A DNA stretch of 64,000 nt from Kineococcus terrestris. Its GTDB lineage: Bacteria; Actinomycetota; Actinomycetes; Actinomycetales; Kineococcaceae. Positions 36,727-44,578 of the stretch are shown here, in pieces. Numbering within the stretch: the first letter of the stretch is position 1; the number at the start of each line of letters is the position of its first letter. The notes under the pieces are model-generated. The model saw only the letters and a list, made by a program, of their open reading frames with translations, made no database searches and was not told where the DNA came from. Both the position numbers and the translations under genes were made by a program. The DNA lies in NCBI RefSeq assembly GCF_041020765.1, contig NZ_JBEUEJ010000018.1. One strand, 5' to 3'.

Positions 36727-38073
36727 TCAGCGGCGCTCGGCGGCGGCGCGCTCGCCGTCGCGCACGTCGACGGTCGAGGCGCGGCGGGTGACGAGGAACA
36801 GGACGACGCCGGCGAGCAGCAGCACCGCGGCGAACGCCCAGACCCGGCCGGGCTGCTGGGTCATCAGCGCCAGGCAGGACAGGACGCCCAGGACGGGCAC
36901 GACCCGCGGGACGCGGAAGTGGTGGTGGCCGACGTCGTCGCGGCGCAGGACGAGGACGGCGACGTTGGTGCTGATGAAGACGAACAGCAGCAGCAGGACG
37001 ACGGTGGCGGCCAGGGTCTCCAGGTCGCCGACGAGCACGAGGGCCATCGAGACGAGGGTGGTGACGACGATGGCGACCCACGGGGTGCGCCGGTGCGGAA
37101 GCACGCGCGTCAGGGGCCGCGGCAGCAGGTGCTCGTCGGCCATGCCGTAGGTGAGGCGGCTGGACATGATCGCGGTGAGCAGGGCGCCGTTGGCGACGGC
37201 GATCAAGGCGATCAGCGAGTACAGCCACGGCGGCAGCCCGACGTCGGCGACGGCGACGACCTCCAGCAGCGGCCCGTCGGAGCCGGCGATGGCCTCGGGC
37301 GCGACGACGGTGGAGACGGCCAGGCCGACGCCGACGTAGACGATCCCGGCGACCAGCAGCGCGCCGAACAGGGCGCGCGGGTAGGTGCGGGAGGGGTCGA
37401 CGGCCTCCTCGGCGACGTTGGCGGAGGTCTCGAAGCCGACGAAGGAGTAGAAGGCGATGACGGCGGCGGCGAGGATGCCGGCGGCCGGGGCCTGGTCGGC
37501 GGAGAACTCCAGCACGCGGGAGGGCTGCCCGTCGCCGCGGCCGAGGACGACGACGGCCAGGGCGATGATCAGCAGCAGGCCGCCGACCTCGACGACGGTC
37601 ATGACCACGTTGGCGCGCAGGGAGTCCTTGATGCCGCGGGCGTTGAGCGCGGCGACGGCGGCGAGGAAGACGAGGGCCGCGGGCAGGGCGGGCACGTCGA
37701 CGAGGGCGCCGAGGTAGTCGCCGGCGAAGGCGAGCGAGAGCCCGGCGACGCTGGTGACGCCGGCGGCGAGCATGCAGAAGCCGACGAGGAACGAGACCAG
37801 CGGACGGCGGTAGGCGCGCTGGGCGAAGACGGCGGCGCCGCCGGCCTTGGGGTACTTGGTGACGAGCTCGGCGTAGGAGCCGGCGGTCAGCAGGGCGAGC
37901 AGGAGCGCGGCGAGCAGCGGCACCCAGATCGCCCCGCCGACCTCACCGGCCAGGACGCCCACGAGGGCGTAGATCCCGGCGCCGAGGACGTCGCCGAGGA
38001 TGAACAGGAACATCAGCTTGCCGGTGATGGCGCGGCGCAGCGGCGTGTCGCGCGCGGGGGCGTCGGAGGTCAC
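36727..38073 (-). CDS. APC-superfamily amino acid permease
   Basis: A 448-residue transporter from GTG 38073 with about 12 membrane segments. Family blocks include MFLFILGDVLGAGIYALVG with the GxGIY-type substrate loop, GSYAELVTKYPKAGGAAVFA and FYSFVGFETSANVAEEAVD in helix 6. The protein probably imports an amino acid or amine with protons; specificity cannot be read. It diverges from the sugar operon, and the paired LacI-type operators at 38142-38188 lie in the shared promoter region, so joint regulation is possible. Confidence 0.88.
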   Translation of the reverse strand: MTSDAPARDTPLRRAITGKLMFLFILGDVLGAGIYALVGVLAGEVGGAIWVPLLAALLLALLTAGSYAELVTKYPKAGGAAVFAQRAYRRPLVSFLVGFCMLAAGVTSVAGLSLAFAGDYLGALVDVPALPAALVFLAAVAALNARGIKDSLRANVVMTVVEVGGLLLIIALAVVVLGRGDGQPSRVLEFSADQAPAAGILAAAVIAFYSFVGFETSANVAEEAVDPSRTYPRALFGALLVAGIVYVGVGLAVSTVVAPEAIAGSDGPLLEVVAVADVGLPPWLYSLIALIAVANGALLTAIMSSRLTYGMADEHLLPRPLTRVLPHRRTPWVAIVVTTLVSMALVLVGDLETLAATVVLLLLFVFISTNVAVLVLRRDDVGHHHFRVPRVVPVLGVLSCLALMTQQPGRVWAFAAVLLLAGVVLFLVTRRASTVDVRDGERAAAERR

Positions 38074-38141
38074 GAGCCTCTGTACCCCGTGATCGGCCCG
38101 GAGATGCGCGTGGCGGGTCACGTGATCGCCCGATCTGCTAC

Positions 38142-38188
38142 TTGACACGTGTGAGGTGTCCGCTGCACTCTTCCTGACACGTGTTAGC
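38142..38188. promoter_or_regulatory. two LacI-type operators ahead of the sugar operon
   Basis: TTGACACGTGTGAGG (38142-38156) and CTGACACGTGTTAGC (38174-38188) share the palindromic core ACACGTGT. Their centres are 32 bases apart, about three helical turns. The first includes a TTGACA that could be a -35 box. A third match (CTGACTCGCGTGAGG) lies just upstream of the LacI gene at 44411-44425. Confidence 0.75.
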
Positions 38189-38210
38189 CCTGGATGCGAA
38201 GGAGCACCGC

Positions 38211-39602
38211 ATGGCCGACCTCACCCGCAGATCGATGCTCGGGCTCGCCTCGGCGGCCGCCGTGGGCACCGGGCTGTCCTGGCGGCGCCTGACGGGCGCC
38301 GACGTGCCCGGCCGCGGCGACGACGCGCTGACGATCGCCATCCTCGGCACCGCCCAGGACGCCGCCGCCCGCCAGCAGCTCGTCGACGCCTTCCGCGAGC
38401 GGCACCCGGGGATCCCCGTGCGGATCCAGGCCGTCCAGGGCCAGGACTGGACGCAGTTCTTCACGAAGATCCTCACGATGGTGGCCGCCGGCACCCCGCC
38501 GGACGTGTGCGTCGTGGCGACCGAGGGCGCCCAGCTGTTCGCCGACCGCCTGGCCGAGCCGCTGGACCGCTTCGTCACCCGCGACGCCGACGAGGTGGGC
38601 GACTACTTCGCCGACGTGCACCCGGCGCTGGTCGAGTCCTTCATGTACGAGGGCAACCTGTTCATGCTGCCGGTGGACTTCAACGCCGCGAACGTCTACT
38701 ACAGCGCCGCCGCGTTCGAGCGCGCCGGCGTCGGGCGCCCCGCGGACGACTGGACCCACGCGGACTTCCTCGACGTGTGCCGGCGCACCCGCGACGCGGC
38801 GCCCGGCGCCTTCCGGCCGTTCTTCTGGACCAACCGCCTCTGGGGCGGCGTCGTGCCGTGGCTCTACAGCAACGGCACCAGCGTCCTGGCCGAGTCGAAG
38901 GCGCCCGGCGGGGACTGGCTGTGGGACCGCTTCTACGCCGGCGACGCCCGCGCCGCCGGTCGTAGCGGCGGCTACCGCTGGACGGCGGCCACCGCCGAGG
39001 ACCCGGCCGTCGTGGACACGTTCGAGTTCCTGCGCGACATGACGGCGGAGGGGCTGGGCTCCTCCCCCGCCCAGGGCGGCGGCAACGAGTTGGTCGCCCG
39101 CTTCGCGCAGGGCGTCATCGGGATGACGCCCGCGGGCGGCTTCTGGGTGAACGGCCTCGCCGAGGCGGGGATGGGCCCGGACGACTACGACGTCACCTAC
39201 TTCCCGCGCGGGACGACGCAGCGGCACCAGTTCGGCGCCGCCGGGTACGCGGTGCTGCGCACGTCGCGGCGCAAGGACGAGGCGTGGGAGTGGATCAAGT
39301 TCTGCGCCTCCGCCGAGGGCATGCGGCTGTCCTTCCCGCGACCGGACACCACCCCGGTGCGCCGCTCGCTGGTCGACGCGGCCTTCTACGCGGACACGGG
39401 CCCGCGCAACTGGCAGGTGTTCCACGAGACGCTGGAACGCTTCCCGGACACCGGCCCCATCCCCGCGCCGCCGCAGCAGGCCGCCGTCGAGGCGGCCCTG
39501 GTCAAGAACGTCGTCGGCGCCGTCACGGCGCGGCCGGGTGGTGTCGCACCGGCCCTCGCGACGATGCAGCGCGACCTCGAGCTCGCCCTCAGGAGCCGGT
39601 GA
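38211..39602 (+). CDS. sugar ABC transporter substrate-binding protein (Tat-type signal)
   Basis: A 463-residue periplasmic-type binding protein from ATG 38211 behind AAGGAG. The N-terminus has a twin-arginine signal (LTRRSMLGLASAAAVGTGLS) without a lipobox cysteine. The mature part follows the family 1 extracellular solute-binding fold: VDAFRERHPGIPVRIQAVQG, GTPPDVCVVATEGAQLF and MLPVDFNAANVYYSAAAFER. It should hand an oligosaccharide to the two permeases encoded next. A GH32 enzyme at the operon end points to sucrose or fructan fragments. Its stop overlaps the next start by one base. Confidence 0.9.
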   Translation: MADLTRRSMLGLASAAAVGTGLSWRRLTGADVPGRGDDALTIAILGTAQDAAARQQLVDAFRERHPGIPVRIQAVQGQDWTQFFTKILTMVAAGTPPDVCVVATEGAQLFADRLAEPLDRFVTRDADEVGDYFADVHPALVESFMYEGNLFMLPVDFNAANVYYSAAAFERAGVGRPADDWTHADFLDVCRRTRDAAPGAFRPFFWTNRLWGGVVPWLYSNGTSVLAESKAPGGDWLWDRFYAGDARAAGRSGGYRWTAATAEDPAVVDTFEFLRDMTAEGLGSSPAQGGGNELVARFAQGVIGMTPAGGFWVNGLAEAGMGPDDYDVTYFPRGTTQRHQFGAAGYAVLRTSRRKDEAWEWIKFCASAEGMRLSFPRPDTTPVRRSLVDAAFYADTGPRNWQVFHETLERFPDTGPIPAPPQQAAVEAALVKNVVGAVTARPGGVAPALATMQRDLELALRSR

Positions 39603-40552
39603 TGGCCACGGTCCTCCCCCGCAGCGCCCCCGTGCCCCCGGAGGGCGCGGCGCCCGCACCCGCGCCGGTGCGCCGCCGGCAGCGCGGCCGCACCCTGCTG
39701 GCCGCGGTGTTCCTGGCGCCCACGATCGGCGGCATCGCGCTGTTCACGCTGCTGCCCATCGTCGCCAGCCTCGTCCTGGCGTTCTTCCGCTGGGACATCA
39801 TCTCCCCGCCGCAGTTCGTCGGGGCCGAGAACTTCGCCGACATCGCCCGCGACCCGGTGGTGCGGGTGGCGTTCCTCAACACGTTCGCGTTCGTGGCGCT
39901 GGCGGTGTCGCTGCAGCTGGTCGTGGCGATGGTGCTGGCCACCCTCGTGCAGTCGCGGATGCCGACGTGGCTGCGGGCGTTCTTCCGCTCGGCGCTGTTC
40001 TTCCCGCTCATCCTGTCCGCGGCCTCGGTCTCGCTCGTCATGGCGTACCTGTTCAACGAGGACTTCGGCCTCGTCAACGGCGTCCTGGGCGCGCTGGGCG
40101 TCGGCGCGGTGCCGTGGCTGACGACGCCCGCGGGCGCGACGGCCGTCATCGTCCTGGTGTACGTGTGGCAGAACTTCGGGTTCACGTTCCTGCTGTTCGT
40201 CGGCGGGCTGGCCTCCGTGCCGCGCGACGTGTACGAGGCGTGCGCGGTGGACGGCATCACCGGCTGGGCCAGGTTCCGGCACATCACGCTGCCGCTGCTG
40301 AGCCCGACCGTCCTCGTCGCCTCCGTCATGGCGATGATCAACGCGCTGCAGGTCTTCGACCAGCCGTACGTGCTGACGCGCGGCGGTCCGGGCGACTCGA
40401 CCCGCACGGCCGTCATGGTCATCTTCGAGTCGGCGTTCCAGCGGCTGGAGTTCGGCCGCGCCTCCGCGGTGGGCCTGGTCCTGACCCTCGTCATCGTCGC
40501 GGTCACCGCCGTGCAGTTCCGCCTCAGCCGCCGCTTCGTCTTCTACCAGTGA
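39602..40552 (+). CDS. sugar ABC transporter permease 1 (MalF-like)
   Basis: A 316-residue permease with about six membrane segments. The cytoplasmic EAA loop (YEACAVDGITGWARFRHITL, then PLLSP) docks the ATPase. Other typical blocks are FFPLILSAASVSLVMAYLFN and ALQVFDQPYVLTRGGPGDST. It is translationally linked to the binding-protein gene. No ATPase gene is present in this operon, so a shared MsiK/UgpC-type ATPase encoded elsewhere must energise it. Confidence 0.9.
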   Translation: MATVLPRSAPVPPEGAAPAPAPVRRRQRGRTLLAAVFLAPTIGGIALFTLLPIVASLVLAFFRWDIISPPQFVGAENFADIARDPVVRVAFLNTFAFVALAVSLQLVVAMVLATLVQSRMPTWLRAFFRSALFFPLILSAASVSLVMAYLFNEDFGLVNGVLGALGVGAVPWLTTPAGATAVIVLVYVWQNFGFTFLLFVGGLASVPRDVYEACAVDGITGWARFRHITLPLLSPTVLVASVMAMINALQVFDQPYVLTRGGPGDSTRTAVMVIFESAFQRLEFGRASAVGLVLTLVIVAVTAVQFRLSRRFVFYQ

Positions 40553-40560
40553 GGTCCGCC

Positions 40561-41448
40561 GTGAGCACTCCCACCACGAGCAGCGTCCCGGTCGTGGACG
40601 TCACCGCTCCCTCCGCCGCGCAGCGCCCGCCGTTGCGGCGCAACCCCTCCCGTGCGCTGACCCCGGGTCTCGCCGGCCGGGTCGCCGTCCTGGCGGTGGC
40701 GACCGCCCTCACCCTGGGCCCGGTCGTCTGGACGGTGTGGACGTCGCTGTCGGTGCGCGCCGACGGCTCCCCCGGCGCCGGGTTCGGCGCCTACGGCGAC
40801 GTCGTCGACCAGGTGGCCCTGGGCCTGCTGGTGTGGAACAGCGTGCTGGTGACGGCGCTGTGCGCGATCGGGCAGATGGTCACCGCGGCGCTGGCCGGGT
40901 ACGTGTTCGCCCGGGTGCCGTTCCGCGGCTCCGGCGCCCTGTTCGCCGTCGTCCTGGCCACCATGATGGTGCCGCTGCAGGTGACGATCGTGCCCGTGTT
41001 CGTGCTGGTGCGCGGGATGGGCCTGTCCGACACGCTGCTGGCGCTGGTGCTGCCCGCGGTGCCCACCGCGTTCGGCACGTTCCTCATGCGCCAGTACTTC
41101 CTCGGCCTGCCCGGCGAGCTGGGCGAGGCCGCGGCCATCGACGGCGCCGGGCCGCTGCGGACGTTCACGTCCGTCTACGCGCCGCTGGCGGCGCCGGGCC
41201 TGGCGATCGTCGGGATCCTGGCGTTCAACTACCACTGGAACGAGTTCTTCCGCCCGCTGATCCTGACGGTCAGCGAGCAGAACTTCACCCTCCCCCTCGG
41301 CCTCGTCACCCTCCAGGGCAACCTGGGCACCGGGAGCGTGGCCACCGTCCTGGCGGGCGTCGTCGTCTCGATGGTCCCCGCCCTCGTCGTCTTCGTGCTC
41401 GGGCAGCGCCCGCTGCGCGAGGGCCTCACCGCTGGAGCCGGCAAGTGA
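40561..41448 (+). CDS. sugar ABC transporter permease 2 (MalG-like)
   Basis: A 295-residue permease from GTG 40561. It has about six membrane helices, the EAA loop LGEAAAIDGAGPLRTFTSVY (then APLAAPG), and the MalG-type block MVPLQVTIVPVFVLVRGMGL. The C-terminus contains FNYHWNEFFRPLILTVSEQN. It forms the channel with permease 1. Its stop overlaps the GH32 start by four bases, tying uptake and hydrolysis together. Confidence 0.9.
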   Translation: MSTPTTSSVPVVDVTAPSAAQRPPLRRNPSRALTPGLAGRVAVLAVATALTLGPVVWTVWTSLSVRADGSPGAGFGAYGDVVDQVALGLLVWNSVLVTALCAIGQMVTAALAGYVFARVPFRGSGALFAVVLATMMVPLQVTIVPVFVLVRGMGLSDTLLALVLPAVPTAFGTFLMRQYFLGLPGELGEAAAIDGAGPLRTFTSVYAPLAAPGLAIVGILAFNYHWNEFFRPLILTVSEQNFTLPLGLVTLQGNLGTGSVATVLAGVVVSMVPALVVFVLGQRPLREGLTAGAGK

Positions 41449-42698
41449 TCGATCCCCACCTCCCCGCCCTGCACGTGCGCCCGCCGCGCGGCTGGGTCAA
41501 CGACCCCAACGGCCTGGCGCGCGTCGACGGCCGCTGGCACGTGTTCTTCCAGCACAACCCCGCCGCTCCCGTGCACGACGCGATCCGCTGGGGGCACGCC
41601 AGCTCCGCGGACCTGCTGCGCTGGCAGGACGAGCCGGACGCGCTGCTGCCCCGCGAGGGCGGCCCGGACGCGGCCGGCTGCTGGACCGGCTGCCTCGTCG
41701 ACGACGGCGGGGTCCCCACCGCCGTCTACAGCGGCGTCACCGGCACCGGGGGCGTCTCGGAGGTCGTGCTGGCCCGCAGCGACCGCACCCTGCGCACCTG
41801 GGCGCAGGACGAGCGCGCCGTCGTGCCGATGCCCGACCTGCCCGGCGTCAGCCACGTGCGCGACCCGTTCGTGTTCACCGCGGGCGGGCGCCGCTGGGCC
41901 GTGCAGGGCGCCGGCCACCCCGGCGGGACGCCGCGGCTGCTGCTGTTCTCCTGCGACGACCTGACCCGGTGGGAACCGTGCGGGGAACTGCTCACCGGCG
42001 ACGACCCGGTCGCCGCCAAGCACGCCGAGGCGGACGTGTGGGAGTGCCCCAACGTCGTCGAGGTCGACGGCCGCTGGGTCCTCGTGCTCTCGCTGTGGCG
42101 GTGGACGGACGGCGCGCACGCCCTGGCGGGGGTGAGCTGGCTGACCGGCGACCTCGACCTGGCCGACGGCGCCCCGAGGTTCCGCCCGTCGGCGGGCGGG
42201 CCGCTGGACGACGGGCCCGCGTTCTACGCCCCGCAGGCGCTGCCGGCCGAGGGCCGCACCCTCCTGTGGGGGTGGTCGTGGGAGCTGCGTGAGCAGGAGG
42301 AGGTGGACCGCGCCGGGTGGGCGGGCTGTCTGACGTTCCCCCGCGAGCTGCGGGTGGACGGCGACGTGGTGTCGTCCGAGCCGGCCGCCGAGCTGACGGG
42401 CCTGCGCCGGGAGGAGCTGGACCTGAGCGGCGGCCGCCTCGCGCCGGGGGCGTTCGAGCTGGAGACCGCCGGCGGGCTGCACCTGGCGCTGGCCGGTCCG
42501 GACGGCGAGCGCCCCGTCGTGGACGTGCCGCCGACCGCGGCCGGGCGCCCGGCGCGGGTCCTCGTGGACGGCAGCGTCGTGGAGGTGTTCGCCGGCGGGA
42601 CGCCGGTGACGACGCGCGCGTACGCCACCGGGGGTGAGGAGTGGGTCGTGCGCGCTCCCGGTGCGGTGCGCGGGTGGCGGCTGGGCCTGCCGGGCTGA
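41445..42698 (+). CDS. glycoside hydrolase family 32 (beta-fructosidase/sucrose hydrolase)
   Basis: A 417-residue cytoplasmic enzyme from GTG 41445. The GH32 landmarks are all present. RGWVNDPNGLARVDGRWHVF carries the nucleophile Asp, HVRDPFVF carries the RDP transition-state aspartate, and VWECPNVVEVDG carries the acid/base Glu. The C-terminal ~130 residues form the beta-sandwich, ending DGSVVEVFAGGTPVTTRAYA. It releases fructose from sucrose or short fructans. Absence of a signal peptide fits hydrolysis after import by the upstream ABC system. Confidence 0.92.
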   Translation: MIDPHLPALHVRPPRGWVNDPNGLARVDGRWHVFFQHNPAAPVHDAIRWGHASSADLLRWQDEPDALLPREGGPDAAGCWTGCLVDDGGVPTAVYSGVTGTGGVSEVVLARSDRTLRTWAQDERAVVPMPDLPGVSHVRDPFVFTAGGRRWAVQGAGHPGGTPRLLLFSCDDLTRWEPCGELLTGDDPVAAKHAEADVWECPNVVEVDGRWVLVLSLWRWTDGAHALAGVSWLTGDLDLADGAPRFRPSAGGPLDDGPAFYAPQALPAEGRTLLWGWSWELREQEEVDRAGWAGCLTFPRELRVDGDVVSSEPAAELTGLRREELDLSGGRLAPGAFELETAGGLHLALAGPDGERPVVDVPPTAAGRPARVLVDGSVVEVFAGGTPVTTRAYATGGEEWVVRAPGAVRGWRLGLPG

Positions 42699-42727
42699 TC
42701 CGTCCCGGTGGTCGGAGGCCTCCTCCC

Positions 42728-43285
42728 TCAGCGCTGGTCGCGCCAGCCGGTGAGGTCGACGACCACCGCGGCCGTCGCGGCGACCCCGCGCCCGTCGGTG
42801 CTCACCCGGTGGGTGCCGGCGGGGGCCCGCTGCTCCAGCAGCGCCGCCGCGCGGCGGCTGCGCTCGACGTGCGCCTGCAGCTCCGAACCGGTTTCGCGGC
42901 CGCGCAGGCGGTCGTGGACCTCCGCGTCCGAAGCGGTGAGCAGGACGGCGGTGATGGACGCGCGGCCGCCGACGGCCCGGACGACGAGGTCGGGCTCCAG
43001 GACGCTGACGGTGTTGACGTAGACGAGGCGGTGGTGACCGGCGGCGGCGTAGGTGGCCCACAGGGCGGCGAGGTTGGCCTCGGTGAGCCTCGTGCCGTGC
43101 GGGTCGTCGGCCGGCTTCGGGTGCGCGGCGTCGAGGTTGTCGCCCTCGACGTGGCAGTGCGCGACGCCCAGCGCCCGCAGCCGCGCCGAGACCTCGTGGG
43201 CGGTGCTGGTCTTGCCCACCCCGGAGCGCCCACCGATGAGCAGCACCTGCGGGACCTCGCGCGTCACGTCCGGCACGCGGCCCAT
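42728..43285 (-). CDS. P-loop nucleoside/small-molecule kinase-like protein
   Basis: A 185-residue protein from ATG 43285. Walker A is VLLIGGRSGVGKTSTAHEVS. A DxD-like HCHVEGDNLDAAHPKPADDP follows, then a lid-type segment (EVHDRLRGRETGSELQAHVE). It resembles small AAA-type kinases related to adenylylsulfate kinase or zeta-toxin folds, but the substrate is not identifiable. It lies 53 bases after the LacI gene stop on the same strand and converges with the GH32 gene. Confidence 0.65.
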   Translation of the reverse strand: MGRVPDVTREVPQVLLIGGRSGVGKTSTAHEVSARLRALGVAHCHVEGDNLDAAHPKPADDPHGTRLTEANLAALWATYAAAGHHRLVYVNTVSVLEPDLVVRAVGGRASITAVLLTASDAEVHDRLRGRETGSELQAHVERSRRAAALLEQRAPAGTHRVSTDGRGVAATAAVVVDLTGWRDQR

Positions 43286-43338
43286 CCAGCCAGGGGCGAC
43301 GGCGGGCGTCCAGCCCGGCGGCTCGGCGGGCGCACCGC

Positions 43339-44397
43339 TCAGCGCGACGGCGGGGCGATGGACCCGCGCTCGACGAGCGGGCACTCCAGCAGGACGCGCG
43401 ACGTCCCCGGGGTGCCCGCGCCGTCGCCGTCGCCGTCCCCGTCCAGCTCGGCGAGGAGGTGGGCGACGGCCCGCTCCCCCATCTCCCGGAACGGCAGCCG
43501 CACCGTCGTCAGCGCGGGGACGAGGACGGGGGCGACGTTCTCGTCGTCGTCGTAGCCGACGACGGACACGTCGCGCGGCACGGACAACCCGAGGCTGGCG
43601 GCGGCCAGGACGGCGCCGACGGCGACGCGGTCGTTCGCGCACACCAGCGCGGTCGGCCGGTCGGGACGGCTGAGGACCTCGACGGCGGCGCGGTGCCCGG
43701 CGGCGATGTCCCAGCCGGTGACGACCCGCCGCAGCGGCGCCAGCCCGGCCTCCTCGACGGCCGTGGCGAGCCCCTGCGCGCGCTGGTCGGCGGCCACGAC
43801 CCGGTAGTGCTGCCCGGCGACCTCGGGGGTGCCGTCGAGGGCGACGACGTCGCGGTGCCCGGCGTCCAGCACCGCCCGCACCTGCCGCGCGCCACCGGCG
43901 ACCTCGTCGGGCACGTACCCGGTGACCCGCCCCGCCGGGTCGTAGGCGTCTGCGAGGACGGCCGGCAGCGTGCGCATGACCTCGGGCACGTCGTACTCGC
44001 GGTGGGTCATCGCGGCGAACAGCAGGGCGTCGACTCGGCGGTCCAGCAGCGTCTGGAACGCCTGGCGCTCGCGCTCCTCGTCGTGGTGGGTGTCCAGGAC
44101 GACGAGGACGTGCCCGGCGTCCTCGGCGGTGCGGGCCGCGCCCTCCAGCAGCCGCCCGCCGAACGCGGAGGTGGCGATGGCGTCGGTGACGACGCCGAGG
44201 GTGCGGGTGCGCTGGGTGCGCAGGCTGAGGGCGACGGAGTTGGGCGTGTAGTCCAGCTCGGCGGCCGCCCGCAGGATCGCCGCCTGCTTGTCGGCGGCGA
44301 TGTTCCCGGCGCCGCGGCCGTTGAGGACCATCGAGACGGCCGACCGGGAGACCCCCGCCAGCTTCGCCACGTCCTGCGACGTCGCTCTCCGTGCCAC
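43339..44397 (-). CDS. LacI-family repressor of the sugar operon
   Basis: A 352-residue regulator from GTG 44397. The N-terminal helix-turn-helix reads TSQDVAKLAGVSRSAVSMVL, with the hinge helix at DYTPNSVALSLR. The periplasmic-binding-protein-like core contains TLGVVTDAIATSAFGGRLLE, ALVCANDRVAVGAVLAAASL and DVSVVGYDDDENVAPVLVPA. The operator match at 44411-44425, 14 bases upstream of its start, indicates autoregulation. Two related sites ahead of the sugar operon show its main target. The inducer is probably a sucrose/fructan-derived sugar; that is inference. Confidence 0.9.
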   Translation of the reverse strand: MARRATSQDVAKLAGVSRSAVSMVLNGRGAGNIAADKQAAILRAAAELDYTPNSVALSLRTQRTRTLGVVTDAIATSAFGGRLLEGAARTAEDAGHVLVVLDTHHDEERERQAFQTLLDRRVDALLFAAMTHREYDVPEVMRTLPAVLADAYDPAGRVTGYVPDEVAGGARQVRAVLDAGHRDVVALDGTPEVAGQHYRVVAADQRAQGLATAVEEAGLAPLRRVVTGWDIAAGHRAAVEVLSRPDRPTALVCANDRVAVGAVLAAASLGLSVPRDVSVVGYDDDENVAPVLVPALTTVRLPFREMGERAVAHLLAELDGDGDGDGAGTPGTSRVLLECPLVERGSIAPPSR

Positions 44398-44410
44398 CCG
44401 CCGACCGTAC

Positions 44411-44425
44411 CTGACTCGCGTGAGG
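44411..44425. promoter_or_regulatory. LacI operator at the regulator's own promoter
   Basis: CTGACTCGCGTGAGG matches the two sites ahead of the sugar operon at 11 or 13 of 15 positions (38174 and 38142 sites). It lies just upstream of the LacI start on the minus strand. Confidence 0.65.
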
Positions 44426-44505
44426 CGCCGGTCGGCGGTCGTTGGACGAGCGCCCCGCACCGCGCGAGGCCGTCTGCGAGGATGGGCGCGGCCGCGCGCG
44501 GCCGA

Positions 44506-44578
44506 GGGCCTCTAGCTCAACTGGCAGAGCAGCGGACTTTTAATCCGCGGGTTCAGGGTTCGAGCCCCTGGGGGCCCA
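44506..44578 (+). tRNA. tRNA-Lys (anticodon TTT)
   Basis: A 73-base cloverleaf. The acceptor arm GGGCCTC pairs with GGGGCCC, the D arm is GCTC/GAGC, and the anticodon arm is GCGGA-CTTTTAA-TCCGC with anticodon TTT. The T arm is CAGGG-TTCGAGC-CCCTG and the discriminator is A. CCA is not encoded. Its 3' end faces the integrase gene, making it the probable attachment site of the element to the right. The tRNA is intact. Confidence 0.97.
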
